64,000 nt of DNA from Ruminococcus sp. (GTDB lineage: Bacteria; Bacillota; Clostridia; Oscillospirales; Acutalibacteraceae), in NCBI GenBank assembly GCA_004555265.1, contig SFIQ01000002.1, positions 32,064-96,063 of the forward strand, in the 5' to 3' direction. Below are positions 8,117 through 16,833 of the stretch, in pieces (the first letter of the stretch is position 1; every line of letters begins with the position of its first letter). Below the pieces are notes generated by a model. It had not been told where the DNA came from, ran no database searches, and worked only from the letters and a program-made list of their open reading frames with translations. Made by a program: the position numbers and the translations under genes.

Positions 8117-9549
8117 GCCGCGCACTTCGCTTTACGGTGCTTGCCGACACACATTACTATGACGCGTCGCTCGGTGTAACGGGCGGCGCGTATGCGCTTC
8201 GGAGCGCCTCCGACCAAAAATGCCTTGCGGAAACCGACGCCATTCTGACGGCGGCATTTTCGGAAATCGCCGCAAGCGACACGGACGTGGTGCTCATTGC
8301 CGGGGATCTGTCCAATGACGGCGAGCGCGTTTGCCACGAAAAAATGCGCGAAAAACTGTATGCATTGCAGAAAACGAAGCCCGTGTTTGTCACCACCGCC
8401 ACGCACGATTGGTGCTGTGACAAAAATCCGCGCCGATTTAACGGCGACAAGGTGTCGAACGATGTCGAAACGCTTTCGAGCGCGGAATTGTACGATTTTT
8501 ATGCGGATTTCGGCGTGAACGGCGCGCGGGATACCTTCAAAACGCATATCGGTACGGCGTCGTACCTTCGGGACTTGTCCGAATCCGTGGTGCTGTTGTC
8601 GCTGATTGACGACAAAAACGGACATGACCACGCGGGCTACACGTCCGACCATCTCCAATGGATTTTGGACACGGTGCGCCGCGAAACCGCGGCGGGCAAA
8701 ACCGTCATTGCAATGCAACATCACCTTTTATATCCGCACATTTCACCGCTTTTGACAAACGATTGCTGTTGTGCAAACTGCGACGAGTTACGCGAGCAGT
8801 TAACGGACGCGGGCTTGCGGTTTTTGTTTGTCGGGCATTCGCATATCCAGCGTATTGACAAATTCGTGTCGAAAAACGGCAGAGAATTGTATGAAATCAA
8901 TGTCGGCTCACTGTGCGGCTATCCCGCGCCGCGTGTAGAGGTCGAAATTACCGACACCGAGGTGCGTTTGCATACGGTATTGTTACAGCAATTCACTTAC
9001 GGCGGGAAAACCGTGGATGCACAAAGGCATTTGGAGGCGCACGCCGTCCATTTAATCGGCGGCGTTTTGACCACGCTCGCCCACGGCACAAGCGTGGAGG
9101 CGGCAGAAAAATTGCAGTCCTTCGGCGTATCTTCCGAACAGGCACAGGCGTTTACGGGCAACGGGTTCCCGCTGGTACAACGCGCTGCACGCTTTATTTT
9201 GCGTGCGCGTGTCAAAGATATTGCCGCAGTTTTGCACCGTTTGCCCGGCGGCAAAGCCATTGCCACCGAAGATGTGCTTGCCGTATGTAATATGCCGCTG
9301 ACCGAAGTCGTCAACGCGGTGTTTTTGTCCATACTTTCAGGCGTTGCGCTGGAAAAAACGCACCCGAAAGCGCTTTGCCGATTGCTTCGCGCTGTGGGGG
9401 ATATGCCGTCGGCGATACTTTCCGCACTGCACATACAAAATGAAAAACTGTCCGCTCTCGCGCGTGAGTTGCCGCATCTGCTTGCGGAAATTTGTACGGG
9501 CGGCGAACTCGACAATCAAAATCTGACTCTGGAAAGCGTGCAAAAGTAA
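8113..9549 (+). CDS. Calcineurin-like metallophosphoesterase
   Basis: A 478-residue protein with the dinuclear-metal phosphoesterase motifs in order: VLADTHY (residue 10), GDLSNDGE (residue 62), a GNHD-like TATHDW, and FVGHSHIQ in the C-terminal half of the domain. The rest (from about residue 300) is a long helical tail of unknown role. No signal peptide is visible, so it is probably cytosolic. It overlaps the transporter stop by four bases and is surely co-translated. The substrate is unknown. Confidence 0.8.
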   Translation: MSRALRFTVLADTHYYDASLGVTGGAYALRSASDQKCLAETDAILTAAFSEIAASDTDVVLIAGDLSNDGERVCHEKMREKLYALQKTKPVFVTTATHDWCCDKNPRRFNGDKVSNDVETLSSAELYDFYADFGVNGARDTFKTHIGTASYLRDLSESVVLLSLIDDKNGHDHAGYTSDHLQWILDTVRRETAAGKTVIAMQHHLLYPHISPLLTNDCCCANCDELREQLTDAGLRFLFVGHSHIQRIDKFVSKNGRELYEINVGSLCGYPAPRVEVEITDTEVRLHTVLLQQFTYGGKTVDAQRHLEAHAVHLIGGVLTTLAHGTSVEAAEKLQSFGVSSEQAQAFTGNGFPLVQRAARFILRARVKDIAAVLHRLPGGKAIATEDVLAVCNMPLTEVVNAVFLSILSGVALEKTHPKALCRLLRAVGDMPSAILSALHIQNEKLSALARELPHLLAEICTGGELDNQNLTLESVQK

Positions 9550-9550
9550 A

Positions 9551-10036
9551 ATGAAAACGGTAATTGTTTATGCGACAAAAAACGGCGCAACCGAAAAAGC
9601 GGCAAAAATTCTCGGCGAAAAACTCGGCGGGGCAGACCTCAAAAATATTGCGTGCGACACGGTTGACCTTGCCCCCTATGACCGTGTTTTGGTCGGAAGT
9701 AATATCCGTATGGGCACGGTAGACCGCAAAATTCGCGCGTTTTTGCTGTCACAAATCGGTACACTGTTAGAAAAAGAACTCGGGTTATTTCTATGCTGTT
9801 GTTTTCCGAAGCAGGAACAAGCCTATTTTACGAGCAATGTACCCTCTCAGCTTTTGGAGCACGCCAAAGCCGCCGCGGCATTGGGCGGGGAGCTTGACCG
9901 TGCAAAATTAAAAGGTGCGGATAAATTGGTTGCGAAAATGGTATTGAAGGCTGACCACGAACAAGGCATTTTGCGTACATTCGCCTTGGAAAGCGACAGA
10001 ATTGACGCATTTGTTGAAAAACTGACGAAAATGTAA
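9551..10036 (+). CDS. Flavodoxin-domain protein (protoporphyrinogen-oxidase-like)
   Basis: A 161-residue protein with an N-terminal flavodoxin fold. VIVYATKNGATEKAA is the FMN phosphate-binding loop, and VLVGSNIRMGTVDRKIRAFL matches the HemG/flavodoxin-5 group. It starts one base after the phosphoesterase gene. A CCC run (FLCCCFP) near residue 79 is unusual for a flavodoxin. A haem role is unlikely without haem genes nearby; a generic redox role is safer. Confidence 0.75.
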   Translation: MKTVIVYATKNGATEKAAKILGEKLGGADLKNIACDTVDLAPYDRVLVGSNIRMGTVDRKIRAFLLSQIGTLLEKELGLFLCCCFPKQEQAYFTSNVPSQLLEHAKAAAALGGELDRAKLKGADKLVAKMVLKADHEQGILRTFALESDRIDAFVEKLTKM

Positions 10037-10040
10037 CGGG

Positions 10041-10090
10041 CGGTTGCCATGCCGCAAACAGCGGCGCAACCGGAAGTTGCGGCTTTTTTT
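10041..10090 (+). terminator. Terminator with an overlapping alternative hairpin
   Basis: The downstream hairpin (CGCAAC..GTTGCG, about 10064-10083) runs into TTTTTTT and looks like a terminator. The same CGCAACCG arm can instead pair with CGGTTGC at 10041-10047 in a longer hairpin that includes GCCGC..GCGGC. The two folds exclude each other. Confidence 0.65.
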
Positions 10091-10173
10091 GGCTGACAAG
10101 TAAAGTCGCTGGCGCAACTGCAACCGAATATGGTAACCTGCGGGTAACAACAAAGCAAAAGGAGATTTTACAA

Positions 10174-10845
10174 ATGGGTTATCTGGACAAAATTAAATTG
10201 GCGAATTATTCACGGGCAGAGGATTGGCTCAATTCCATTTCACATATGGTCGGCGGCGGGCTTTCGGTGCTGGCGCTGCTTTTGTGTCTGATTCGTGCGA
10301 TTGTCGCGCGGCGTTGGGATTATGCCGTTTTAAGCCTGATTTACGGGTTCACGATGCTTGCAATGTATTCGTGCTCGTCCGTGTACCATGCCCTGCGCCC
10401 GAATCGCGGCAAAAAGGCGATGCGTATGGTAGACCACGCGATGATTTACCCGATGATTGCGGGCACGATTACACCGTTTGCGGTGTTGGTGATTGCCCCC
10501 GTGAAACCCGTGCTCGGGTGGGTGATTGTCGCCGTGGCGTGGGTGACGGTCGCTGCCGCCGTGCCGATTACTTTAACGCTTTTCAACAAAACAAAAGTTG
10601 TGCAAATGGTGCTGTATTTGGCGCTCGGCTGGATGATTATTGTCGCCATCAAAACGCTTTGGGAATGCTTTGACCGCACGGGCACGATTTTGATGATTGC
10701 AGGCGGTGTGCTGTATACGCTCGGCGCGATGATCTACGGCATCGGTGCGAAGAAAAAATATTTTCACAGCGTGTTCCACTTCTTTGTGCTGGCAGGCTCG
10801 ATTTTGCATTTCTTTTCGCTGTATCTATATGTATTTGTAAAATAA
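10174..10845 (+). CDS. Hemolysin III / PAQR-family membrane protein
   Basis: A 223-residue protein with seven hydrophobic segments. The PAQR metal-site residues are visible: SCSSVYHAL near residue 71 and the late histidines in HSVFHFFVLAGSILHFF. Bacterial members (TrhA/YqfA) are linked to membrane energetics and lipid homeostasis; true haemolytic activity is doubtful. AAAGGAGA lies ten bases before the ATG. Confidence 0.88.
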   Translation: MGYLDKIKLANYSRAEDWLNSISHMVGGGLSVLALLLCLIRAIVARRWDYAVLSLIYGFTMLAMYSCSSVYHALRPNRGKKAMRMVDHAMIYPMIAGTITPFAVLVIAPVKPVLGWVIVAVAWVTVAAAVPITLTLFNKTKVVQMVLYLALGWMIIVAIKTLWECFDRTGTILMIAGGVLYTLGAMIYGIGAKKKYFHSVFHFFVLAGSILHFFSLYLYVFVK

Positions 10846-10883
10846 CGATCATAAGCATTATATTCGGAAAATGTAAAAAACTG

Positions 10884-10912
10884 TTGACAAGGCTTGACAA
10901 TTCTGTTAAAAT
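10884..10912 (+). promoter_or_regulatory. Promoter of the L21-Prp-L27 operon
   Basis: A consensus TTGACA (10884-10889), a 17-base spacer and TAAAAT (10907-10912) lie about 95 bases before rplU. This is among the best sigma-A-type promoters in the window, as expected for ribosomal protein genes. Confidence 0.85.
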
Positions 10913-10917
10913 ACCAT

Positions 10918-10995
10918 TTGCCGCATATTGGGGGCGTGCTGTATGCACAGAAAACAAGTGCGCTTGTGCCCACGGTAGCGAGTCTATATTTAAGG
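10918..10995 (+). promoter_or_regulatory. Structured 5' leader of rplU, possible L21 autoregulatory leader
   Basis: The leader between the promoter and rplU can form GTGC..GCAC and GGGGGC..GTGCCC pairings. A ribosomal protein L21 leader RNA is known upstream of rplU in many Firmicutes. Position and length fit, but I could not check the consensus base by base. Confidence 0.45.
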
Positions 10996-11006
10996 TAGGT
11001 TAAACT

Positions 11007-11318
11007 ATGTACGCAGTAATCGAAACAGGCGGCAAGCAGTACAAGGTACAGCCCGGCGATGTCATTTTCGTCGAGAAGCTTGCAGTCGAAGAGAACGCCG
11101 ACATCACCTTTGACAAGGTCATTGCAGTCGGTGCAGACGACGGCATCAAGGTTGGTAAGCCCTATGTGGAGGGTGCGACCGTTTCCGCCAAAGCCCTCAA
11201 AAACGGCAAAGGCAAAAAGGTCGTTGTGTTCACGTATAAACCCAAAAAGAACGAAAAACGCAAAAAAGGCCATCGCCAACCCTACACCAAGGTTGAGATT
11301 GCCGCAATCAACGCGTAA
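11007..11318 (+). CDS. rplU: Ribosomal protein bL21
   Basis: A 103-residue protein with the L21 signature start MYAVIETGGKQYKV and the basic C-terminal KKNEKRKKGHRQPYTKVEI. It binds 23S rRNA in the large subunit. AGGTAGG precedes the ATG. It heads the conserved rplU-prp-rpmA operon. Confidence 0.98.
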   Translation: MYAVIETGGKQYKVQPGDVIFVEKLAVEENADITFDKVIAVGADDGIKVGKPYVEGATVSAKALKNGKGKKVVVFTYKPKKNEKRKKGHRQPYTKVEIAAINA

Positions 11319-11320
11319 CG

Positions 11321-11638
11321 ATGATTTGCGCAGACTTTCATTTCGGTGAAAACGGTATTTCGTTTACCGTGAAAGGCCATTCGGGAAGCGCAAATGCAGG
11401 CGAAGATATTGTCTGCGCGGCGGTTTCCTCGGCGGTCTATATGGCGGCAAACACCGTGACCGAGATTTTGGGTCTTTCCCCCGAAATCGCCGAACGCGAC
11501 GGGTTTTTATCCCTCGCGCTTGCAAGCAGTGCCGAAGCGAAAGCGGCGTCCCCCATTCTTGAGGGGCTTTGCCTGCATCTTGTGGGCTTAGAAGAACAAT
11601 ATCCCGATTTTATCCATGTTGAAAGAGGTGCTTTATAA
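11321..11638 (+). CDS. prp: Ribosomal-processing cysteine protease Prp
   Basis: A 105-residue cysteine protease (YsxB family). The catalytic His lies in VKGHSGSA (about residue 22) and the catalytic Cys in GEDIVCAAVSSA (about residue 34). In Firmicutes Prp removes the N-terminal extension of L27, which is required for a functional ribosome. The gene begins two bases after rplU and shares a base with the rpmA start (TAATG), so it is probably translated by coupling. Confidence 0.95.
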   Translation: MICADFHFGENGISFTVKGHSGSANAGEDIVCAAVSSAVYMAANTVTEILGLSPEIAERDGFLSLALASSAEAKAASPILEGLCLHLVGLEEQYPDFIHVERGAL

Positions 11639-11922
11639 TGCTTAAAATTAACATTCAGCTGTTTGCACACAAAAAAGGTATGGGCTCGACCAAAAACGGT
11701 CGTGACTCCGAATCCAAAAGACTCGGCGTAAAACGCGCCGACGGGCAGTTCGTGCTTGCGGGCAACATTCTTGTCAAACAGCGCGGTACACATATCCATC
11801 CCGGTGAAAATGTCGGCAGAGGCTCCGACGACACCCTCTTTGCCAAAATCGACGGCAAAGTCAAATTTGAAAGAATGGGTAAAGACCGCAAAAAGGTCAG
11901 CGTTTACGCCGTAGAGCAGTAA
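11638..11922 (+). CDS. rpmA: Ribosomal protein bL27 with cleavable N-terminal extension
   Basis: A 94-residue protein. The N-terminus MLKINIQLFAHKKGMGSTKN carries the Firmicutes-type extension; the Prp cleavage site is expected after LFA, leaving HKKG as the mature end that reaches the peptidyl-transferase centre. The core RDSESKRLGVKRADGQFV is typical L27. The substrate and its protease Prp are adjacent genes. Confidence 0.97.
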   Translation: MLKINIQLFAHKKGMGSTKNGRDSESKRLGVKRADGQFVLAGNILVKQRGTHIHPGENVGRGSDDTLFAKIDGKVKFERMGKDRKKVSVYAVEQ

Positions 11923-11947
11923 ACAAAACATTTTTCGATGTTGTTTT

Positions 11948-11980
11948 AAGGACAGTGGCGTGCGTCACTGTCCTTTTTTC
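11948..11980 (+). terminator. Rho-independent terminator after rpmA
   Basis: A strong stem AAGGACAGTG..CACTGTCCTT is followed by TTTT. Confidence 0.9.
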
Positions 11981-12034
11981 ACCGCTTTGCAAGCAGGAAA
12001 ATATAACAAACTGACAGAAAATCCAACAAAAAGG

Positions 12035-12063
12035 TTGAATTTTTTCAAGAATCCATATATACT
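12035..12063 (+). promoter_or_regulatory. Putative promoter of the RNA methyltransferase gene
   Basis: TTGAAT (12035-12040), a 17-base spacer and TATACT (12058-12063) lie about 33 bases before the gene start. Confidence 0.6.
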
Positions 12064-12095
12064 TATATCTATGCACGAAAAGAAAGGAATGCGTT

Positions 12096-13211
12096 ATGAA
12101 GTTGAATTTTGCCGCGCCGTGTTTGTTCGGTCTGGAAAGTTTGGTCGCCGACGAATTACGACAAATGGGCGCCGAAGCGGTCACAGCCGACAACGGCAGG
12201 GTGTTTTTTGCGGGTGACGAAGCCCTGCTTGCCCGCGCCAACATCTGCTCGCGCTTTGCCGAACGCATTCTTGTGGTGCTCGGCAGTTTCGAGGCGCATA
12301 CCTTTGAAGACCTGTTTCAGGGCGTAAAAAATCTGCCGCTGGAAAACTGGATCGGTGTGCAGGATGAATTCCCTGTCAAAGGGTATTCTCTGAAATCCGA
12401 TTTGTTCAGCGTGCGTGACTGTCAGGCAATCATCAAAAAAGCCGCTGTGGAACGCTTGAAAGGTGTATACGGCGTAGAATGGTTTCAGGAAACCGGCACG
12501 CGATACCGGCTGGATTTTTCCATTCTCAAAAATCAGGTGCATATTTTTCTCGACACCACGGGCGTGCCGCTTCATAAACGCGGTTACCGCCCGACGGCGA
12601 ATGACGCGCCGATGCGCGAAACCTTAGCCGCGGCGCTGTGTGCACTCTCACACCTGCGCCCGTACCATACGCTGTATGACCCGATGTGCGGGTCGGGGAC
12701 GATTTTAATTGAGGGCGCTATGCTCGCGCAGAATATCGCGCCGGGGCTCAAGCGTCCGTTTGCGGCGGAGCGCTTTTTGCAAATTCCCCGGGAAATTTGG
12801 GCGGCAGAACGCGAAAAAGCAGAGGCAGCGGTTACAGACGCCCCTGATTTTATCGCTTACGGGGCGGATACCGACCGTGCGGCGCTCAAAACCGCGCGCG
12901 AAAATGCCCTGCGCGCAGGTGTGTCCGACAAAATTGTGCTTGAATACGGCGATGTCCGCCGCTTTCAGCCCAAGACCGAGCGCGGCACGCTGGTGACCAA
13001 TCCCCCCTACGGCGAACGGTTGGCGGATACGAAATATGCCGCCGCGCTCATCCGCGAAATGGGTATGGCGTTCGAGAGACGGCATGGGTTCAGTTACAGC
13101 ATCATCAGCCCCGAGGCGGAATTTGAGGACTTGTTCGGGCGCAAAGCCGACAAGCGCCGAAAGCTCTATAACGGTATGATAAAATGTCAGTTGTATATGT
13201 ATTTTAAATAA
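12096..13211 (+). CDS. THUMP-domain class I SAM-dependent RNA methyltransferase (RlmL/YpsC type)
   Basis: A 371-residue enzyme that probably makes m2G in 23S rRNA. The N-terminal part (about residues 1-155) is the ferredoxin-like/THUMP RNA-binding region, ending in the family motif LHKRGYRP. The Rossmann domain has the SAM motif DPMCGSGTILIEG near residue 196 and the catalytic NPPYGERL near residue 305. AAAGGAATGCGTT precedes the ATG. Confidence 0.88.
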   Translation: MKLNFAAPCLFGLESLVADELRQMGAEAVTADNGRVFFAGDEALLARANICSRFAERILVVLGSFEAHTFEDLFQGVKNLPLENWIGVQDEFPVKGYSLKSDLFSVRDCQAIIKKAAVERLKGVYGVEWFQETGTRYRLDFSILKNQVHIFLDTTGVPLHKRGYRPTANDAPMRETLAAALCALSHLRPYHTLYDPMCGSGTILIEGAMLAQNIAPGLKRPFAAERFLQIPREIWAAEREKAEAAVTDAPDFIAYGADTDRAALKTARENALRAGVSDKIVLEYGDVRRFQPKTERGTLVTNPPYGERLADTKYAAALIREMGMAFERRHGFSYSIISPEAEFEDLFGRKADKRRKLYNGMIKCQLYMYFK

Positions 13212-13239
13212 AGATTTTCTGTATGGGAAGTGAACGGAA

Positions 13240-14199
13240 ATGAGACATATTTTTATCGTCAATCCTGCGGCCGGCAAGGGTAGTGCGGCAAAACGGATTA
13301 TCCCCGAAATTAAAGCATATTTTGAAAAGCACCAAGACCTCTCGTGGGAGATTTATCAAACCACCGCCCCGGGCGACGGTAAAGCCTATACCGAAAGCAT
13401 TGCGAAAAGCGGCGAGCCGGTGCGGTTTTATGCCTGCGGCGGAGACGGCACGCTCTATGAAGTGGTGAACGGTGCTTACAAATATCCGAATGCGGCGGTG
13501 GGCATTATTCCGCTGGGTTCCGGCAACGATTTTGCGCGCGTGTTCGGCGGCAGTGACAGGATGTTTAATATCGACGCGCAGGTAAACGGCGAAACCGTAG
13601 CGTTTGATTTGATTGACGCGGGCGGGCATGTTGCGATTAACCAGTGTTCCATGGGGCTCGATGCCGAGGTGTGCGCCAAACAGGCATATTTTAAAAAACT
13701 GCCGGGCATCGGCGGGGAATTTGCCTATACCTTGTCGCTGTTTTATTGCTTAATGCGCCGCTTAAAAAGCGAATTTAAAATTGTGGTGGACGATAAAGAG
13801 ACCTATGAGGGTACAATGCTGTTTTCCCTTTGTGCGAACGGCAGGTGGTACGGCGGCGGCTATAAGGGCGCGCCGAAAGCCGTGCCGAATGACGGGCTGT
13901 TGGATTTTGTGATGGTACGCAAAACCGTCGGGCGCCTGAAACTTGCCGGTTTGGTCGGGCAATACAAGCGCGGCGAGCATCTCGGTTGGGATTTTACCAC
14001 CTTTGTACGCGGCAAAAAAATGCAGATTTTCAGCAAAAAGCCTGCCGCGGTCAATGTTGACGGCGAGTGCGAATATGTAACCGAAAGCACATTTCAAATT
14101 TTGGAGGGCGCGCTGCAAGTCATTTTGCCCGATAAAGCGGCTTATCTGCAAACCGTCGGCAACGATACCGACGAAAAAGCGCCGTCCTTGTTAAAATGA
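13240..14199 (+). CDS. Diacylglycerol/lipid kinase family protein
   Basis: A 319-residue DagK/YegS-type kinase. Motifs are the N-terminal IVNPAAGKGSA, the nucleotide motif ACGGDGTLYEVVNG near residue 70, and PLGSGNDFAR near residue 93. The family phosphorylates diacylglycerol or related lipids at the membrane. A catalytic-domain start with no signal peptide fits a peripheral enzyme. The exact lipid is not determinable here. Confidence 0.85.
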   Translation: MRHIFIVNPAAGKGSAAKRIIPEIKAYFEKHQDLSWEIYQTTAPGDGKAYTESIAKSGEPVRFYACGGDGTLYEVVNGAYKYPNAAVGIIPLGSGNDFARVFGGSDRMFNIDAQVNGETVAFDLIDAGGHVAINQCSMGLDAEVCAKQAYFKKLPGIGGEFAYTLSLFYCLMRRLKSEFKIVVDDKETYEGTMLFSLCANGRWYGGGYKGAPKAVPNDGLLDFVMVRKTVGRLKLAGLVGQYKRGEHLGWDFTTFVRGKKMQIFSKKPAAVNVDGECEYVTESTFQILEGALQVILPDKAAYLQTVGNDTDEKAPSLLK

Positions 14200-14234
14200 T
14201 ATAAAATCGGTGCAAAATTTGTGTAAATCGTGCA

Positions 14235-14263
14235 TTGTGCTTTTATATGGTAAAGCGTATAAT
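14235..14263 (+). promoter_or_regulatory. Putative promoter upstream of the second GPH symporter
   Basis: TTGTGC (14235-14240), a 17-base spacer and TATAAT (14258-14263). The transcript would start about 14270, just before a terminator-like hairpin. Confidence 0.6.
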
Positions 14264-14275
14264 AAATATAATCTG

Positions 14276-14319
14276 ATAGAAAAGAGTGTCGGGGACGGCA
14301 CTCTTTTCTGTTTCTATTT
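14276..14319 (+). terminator. Terminator-like hairpin in the leader of the second GPH symporter
   Basis: A 13-bp stem AGAAAAGAGTGTC..GGCACTCTTTTCT is followed by a U-rich but interrupted tail. It lies downstream of a promoter and upstream of the symporter start, so it may serve as an attenuator as well as ending the lipid kinase transcript. Confidence 0.6.
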
Positions 14320-14357
14320 TGCCGAATGCAAACGAATTCGGGGAACGGGGAGATTGT

Positions 14358-15827
14358 ATGAAAAAATATATGAAAAAGTCCGAAATTTGGACTTTTGGCA
14401 TCGGGCTGTTCGGTGTCGCCTTAATGACGGGTTGGATGCCCGACTACACCGCAACCTTCTTTGCGGATTTCGCCTTTAAAGGCAAGGGTTTTGACACGGT
14501 CACAATGGGCAATATGATTTCCACCGTGTTTTTGGTTGCAGGTTTTGTCGGGGCGATTTGCGAATTGGTAATCGGCTATTTGGTCGATAATACCCGTACC
14601 AAATTCGGCAAGGTGAAGCCTTGGGTGGGCTTCGGCGTGGTGCCGCTTGCGATTGTCGCAATGCTCGTGTTCGTTGCACCGAATACGAACAGCCAAACGG
14701 TTGCCATTATTTGGATGTTTGTGATTTATTCGCTGTATACGGCGTTCAGTTGTGCGGTGGAAAGTCCCGCCAACTGCTTCGGCTCGCTTTGCTCGCCGAA
14801 TCCCGCGGAGCGTTCGAGCGCCATTTCCATTGCGTCTTTCCTGCGCTCGGTCGGGCAGTCGGGCGGTATGGTGGTTGTGCTCGTTGTGGGGCTGATTATG
14901 AAAGCCGTTATGGGCGAGCAACAATACAAAAACGCCGAGGGGCAGGGCTTGGATTTGGTCATTTCCACGGCAGTTTGCGCGCTCGGTCTTGTGCTGTTCG
15001 TGATGATTTTCTTTGCAAACAACAAAGAAAATGTGCCCTTCACCCAAGAAAAGGTCAGCTTGAAAGATGCCGTGAAAGTGGTGTTTACCAATAAAAATTT
15101 GCTGATGGTATCGTTAACCAAGCTTACGGGCTTCGGGCGCGGCGTATACGGCACGGTTTCTTTATACATAGCGATTTATTTGCTCGGCTCAAAGGATTTG
15201 AAGCTGGCGTTGCTGTTGCCGATGGGTATCGGCACGGCGGTGGGCACGCTGCTTGTCAATTTGGTGCTCAAAAAATTCAACACAAAGCAAACCTTTATTC
15301 TGTTTTGCGTATACGGCGCTTCCGCACTCGGGATTTTGTTCTTGGTGTCGCGCGGCATTGGCTTCAACGATGGCTTAATTATTCCGTTCTTAATTCTCAA
15401 TTTCTTCTGTGGGTTGCAGCACGGCAACACCAATGTGACGCCGAATATTATGATTGCCGACTGCGTGGACGAAATCGAATACAAAACCGGTAAACGCCAA
15501 GATGGGCTTGCCTATGCAGGCTACGGGCTTTTCTCGAAAATTGCATCTGCGTTGACAAAGGGCTTGGGACCGTGGCTTTTATATACTTGGTCGGGCTATA
15601 TGGTTTCGACCGACGCGAATGTGGCATACGCTGCGCAGACGGACGGAACGCTCAACAAAATGTTGATGATTTACACCATTATTCCTGCGGTGTTCGTGAT
15701 TTTGCAGGGCGTGCCGATTTTATTCTATGATATGGTCGGCGAAAAGAAAGAAATGATTACCAAAGCGCTCGCCGAACGCCGCGCAGAGGTACAGCAAACC
15801 GCCGCTGACGGTGCGGAACAAGCGTAA
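14358..15827 (+). CDS. Second GPH-family cation symporter
   Basis: A 489-residue twelve-segment transporter. The GPH loop ELVIGYLVDNTRTKFGKVKPW near residue 72 and DEIEYKTGKRQDG near residue 373 are clear. Substrate unknown; the family carries oligosaccharides, pentosides and uronides. The ATG at 14358 has GGGGAG upstream. A longer frame from 14286 would run through the leader hairpin and is rejected. A gene for an unrelated membrane-anchored protein follows 16 bases later. Confidence 0.87.
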   Translation: MKKYMKKSEIWTFGIGLFGVALMTGWMPDYTATFFADFAFKGKGFDTVTMGNMISTVFLVAGFVGAICELVIGYLVDNTRTKFGKVKPWVGFGVVPLAIVAMLVFVAPNTNSQTVAIIWMFVIYSLYTAFSCAVESPANCFGSLCSPNPAERSSAISIASFLRSVGQSGGMVVVLVVGLIMKAVMGEQQYKNAEGQGLDLVISTAVCALGLVLFVMIFFANNKENVPFTQEKVSLKDAVKVVFTNKNLLMVSLTKLTGFGRGVYGTVSLYIAIYLLGSKDLKLALLLPMGIGTAVGTLLVNLVLKKFNTKQTFILFCVYGASALGILFLVSRGIGFNDGLIIPFLILNFFCGLQHGNTNVTPNIMIADCVDEIEYKTGKRQDGLAYAGYGLFSKIASALTKGLGPWLLYTWSGYMVSTDANVAYAAQTDGTLNKMLMIYTIIPAVFVILQGVPILFYDMVGEKKEMITKALAERRAEVQQTAADGAEQA

Positions 15828-15843
15828 AGGGGGGGCGACAAGA

Positions 15844-16761
15844 ATGGCAAAAAAAGAAAAAACCTTTCCGGTGAAGCTGTATGCGTTACTTGCATTTTTT
15901 GCGGTTGCCGCGTTGCTCGCCGTCATTGTTACCGTGACCTTTCAAACCAAATATACCGGCTACCACCCCGAAGAGGTCGCGCGCGTGTATGCCGATACCG
16001 TGGTGCAGACGGGCGACGGCTACAATGCCTACAAAAACGCACTACCCAGTGTCAACGACAAATACGGCGATTTTATTCGGAAACAGTATATCTATCCCCT
16101 CGTTTACCGCGAAGCGGGGTACCGGCCGGGCGACAAGACCGATGAATTAACCGGTTTTAACGATGCGTCGTATATGGGCGAAAAGAGCAAAACCGATGAC
16201 GGCTCTTTGCAAGGGCAGGTCATTGATACGATGTACCCGTATTATGTCGAACTGATTGCCAATGGCTGGGACGATTACGACACGATTTTCAAAAACTACT
16301 TTGCGAAACTCGTCGAAGTGCGCAAAGAAGTGTTCGGCGACGATTATATGACCGATGAAATTATGTTCGCGGCGCTTGAAGGCAATGTCAAAACCTACGG
16401 CAAATCCTTAACCGGTACCGAGGATGTGTTTGACGAAAATTCGGGCGAGCAGTTGGAGTTTAAGTCTATCGGCGCCTATCAAACCGCTTACGGCGAGGAG
16501 TACAAGTTTACAACCGTTGTGCTGTCGGAAAACGAAATTGCGCTTGACGCTTACAAGGCGGGGCTTGATACCGACCGACTTGCGGTGTACGGCATTTCTG
16601 CGGACGAAATTACCGCGGTGAAATCGTTTACCGTCGGCGTGCAGACCGAGGACGGCGCAACCGTGACGCAAGCGACCGTGGTGGTTGTAAAAATCGGCAG
16701 TACCTGGTATGTGGATAACACCGTGACCGATACCGCGCCGCTGTATAACTTTTACAAATAA
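15844..16761 (+). CDS. Membrane-anchored protein of unknown function
   Basis: A 305-residue protein with a short basic N-terminus and one hydrophobic helix (about residues 10-32), then a soluble part predicted to face outside. The tail is beta-rich and ends with a domain of the kind seen in secreted DUF4878/NTF2-like proteins (VVVVKIGSTWYVDNTVTD). AAAGGGGGG lies 8 bases upstream of the ATG. It is probably co-transcribed with the symporter. I do not recognise a named family. Confidence 0.65.
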   Translation: MAKKEKTFPVKLYALLAFFAVAALLAVIVTVTFQTKYTGYHPEEVARVYADTVVQTGDGYNAYKNALPSVNDKYGDFIRKQYIYPLVYREAGYRPGDKTDELTGFNDASYMGEKSKTDDGSLQGQVIDTMYPYYVELIANGWDDYDTIFKNYFAKLVEVRKEVFGDDYMTDEIMFAALEGNVKTYGKSLTGTEDVFDENSGEQLEFKSIGAYQTAYGEEYKFTTVVLSENEIALDAYKAGLDTDRLAVYGISADEITAVKSFTVGVQTEDGATVTQATVVVVKIGSTWYVDNTVTDTAPLYNFYK

Positions 16762-16766
16762 TACAC

Positions 16767-16807
16767 AGAAAGACGCGGACGGTTTTTGCCTGTTCCGCGT
16801 CTTTCTT
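16767..16807 (+). terminator. Terminator between the anchored protein and the sigma operon
   Basis: A 13-bp stem AGAAAGACGCGGA..TCCGCGTCTTTCT with an internal loop. The T-run is short (CTTTCTTTAC), so it may be partial. The next gene starts only 27 bases later. Confidence 0.7.
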
Positions 16808-16833
16808 TACAGAATAACAAAAGGGTTGATTTT

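Noticed and set aside
15811..15843. Longer start for the membrane-anchored protein
   Set aside because: The upstream start lies inside the symporter gene and lacks a ribosome-binding site, while the ATG at 15844 has a strong purine-rich site.
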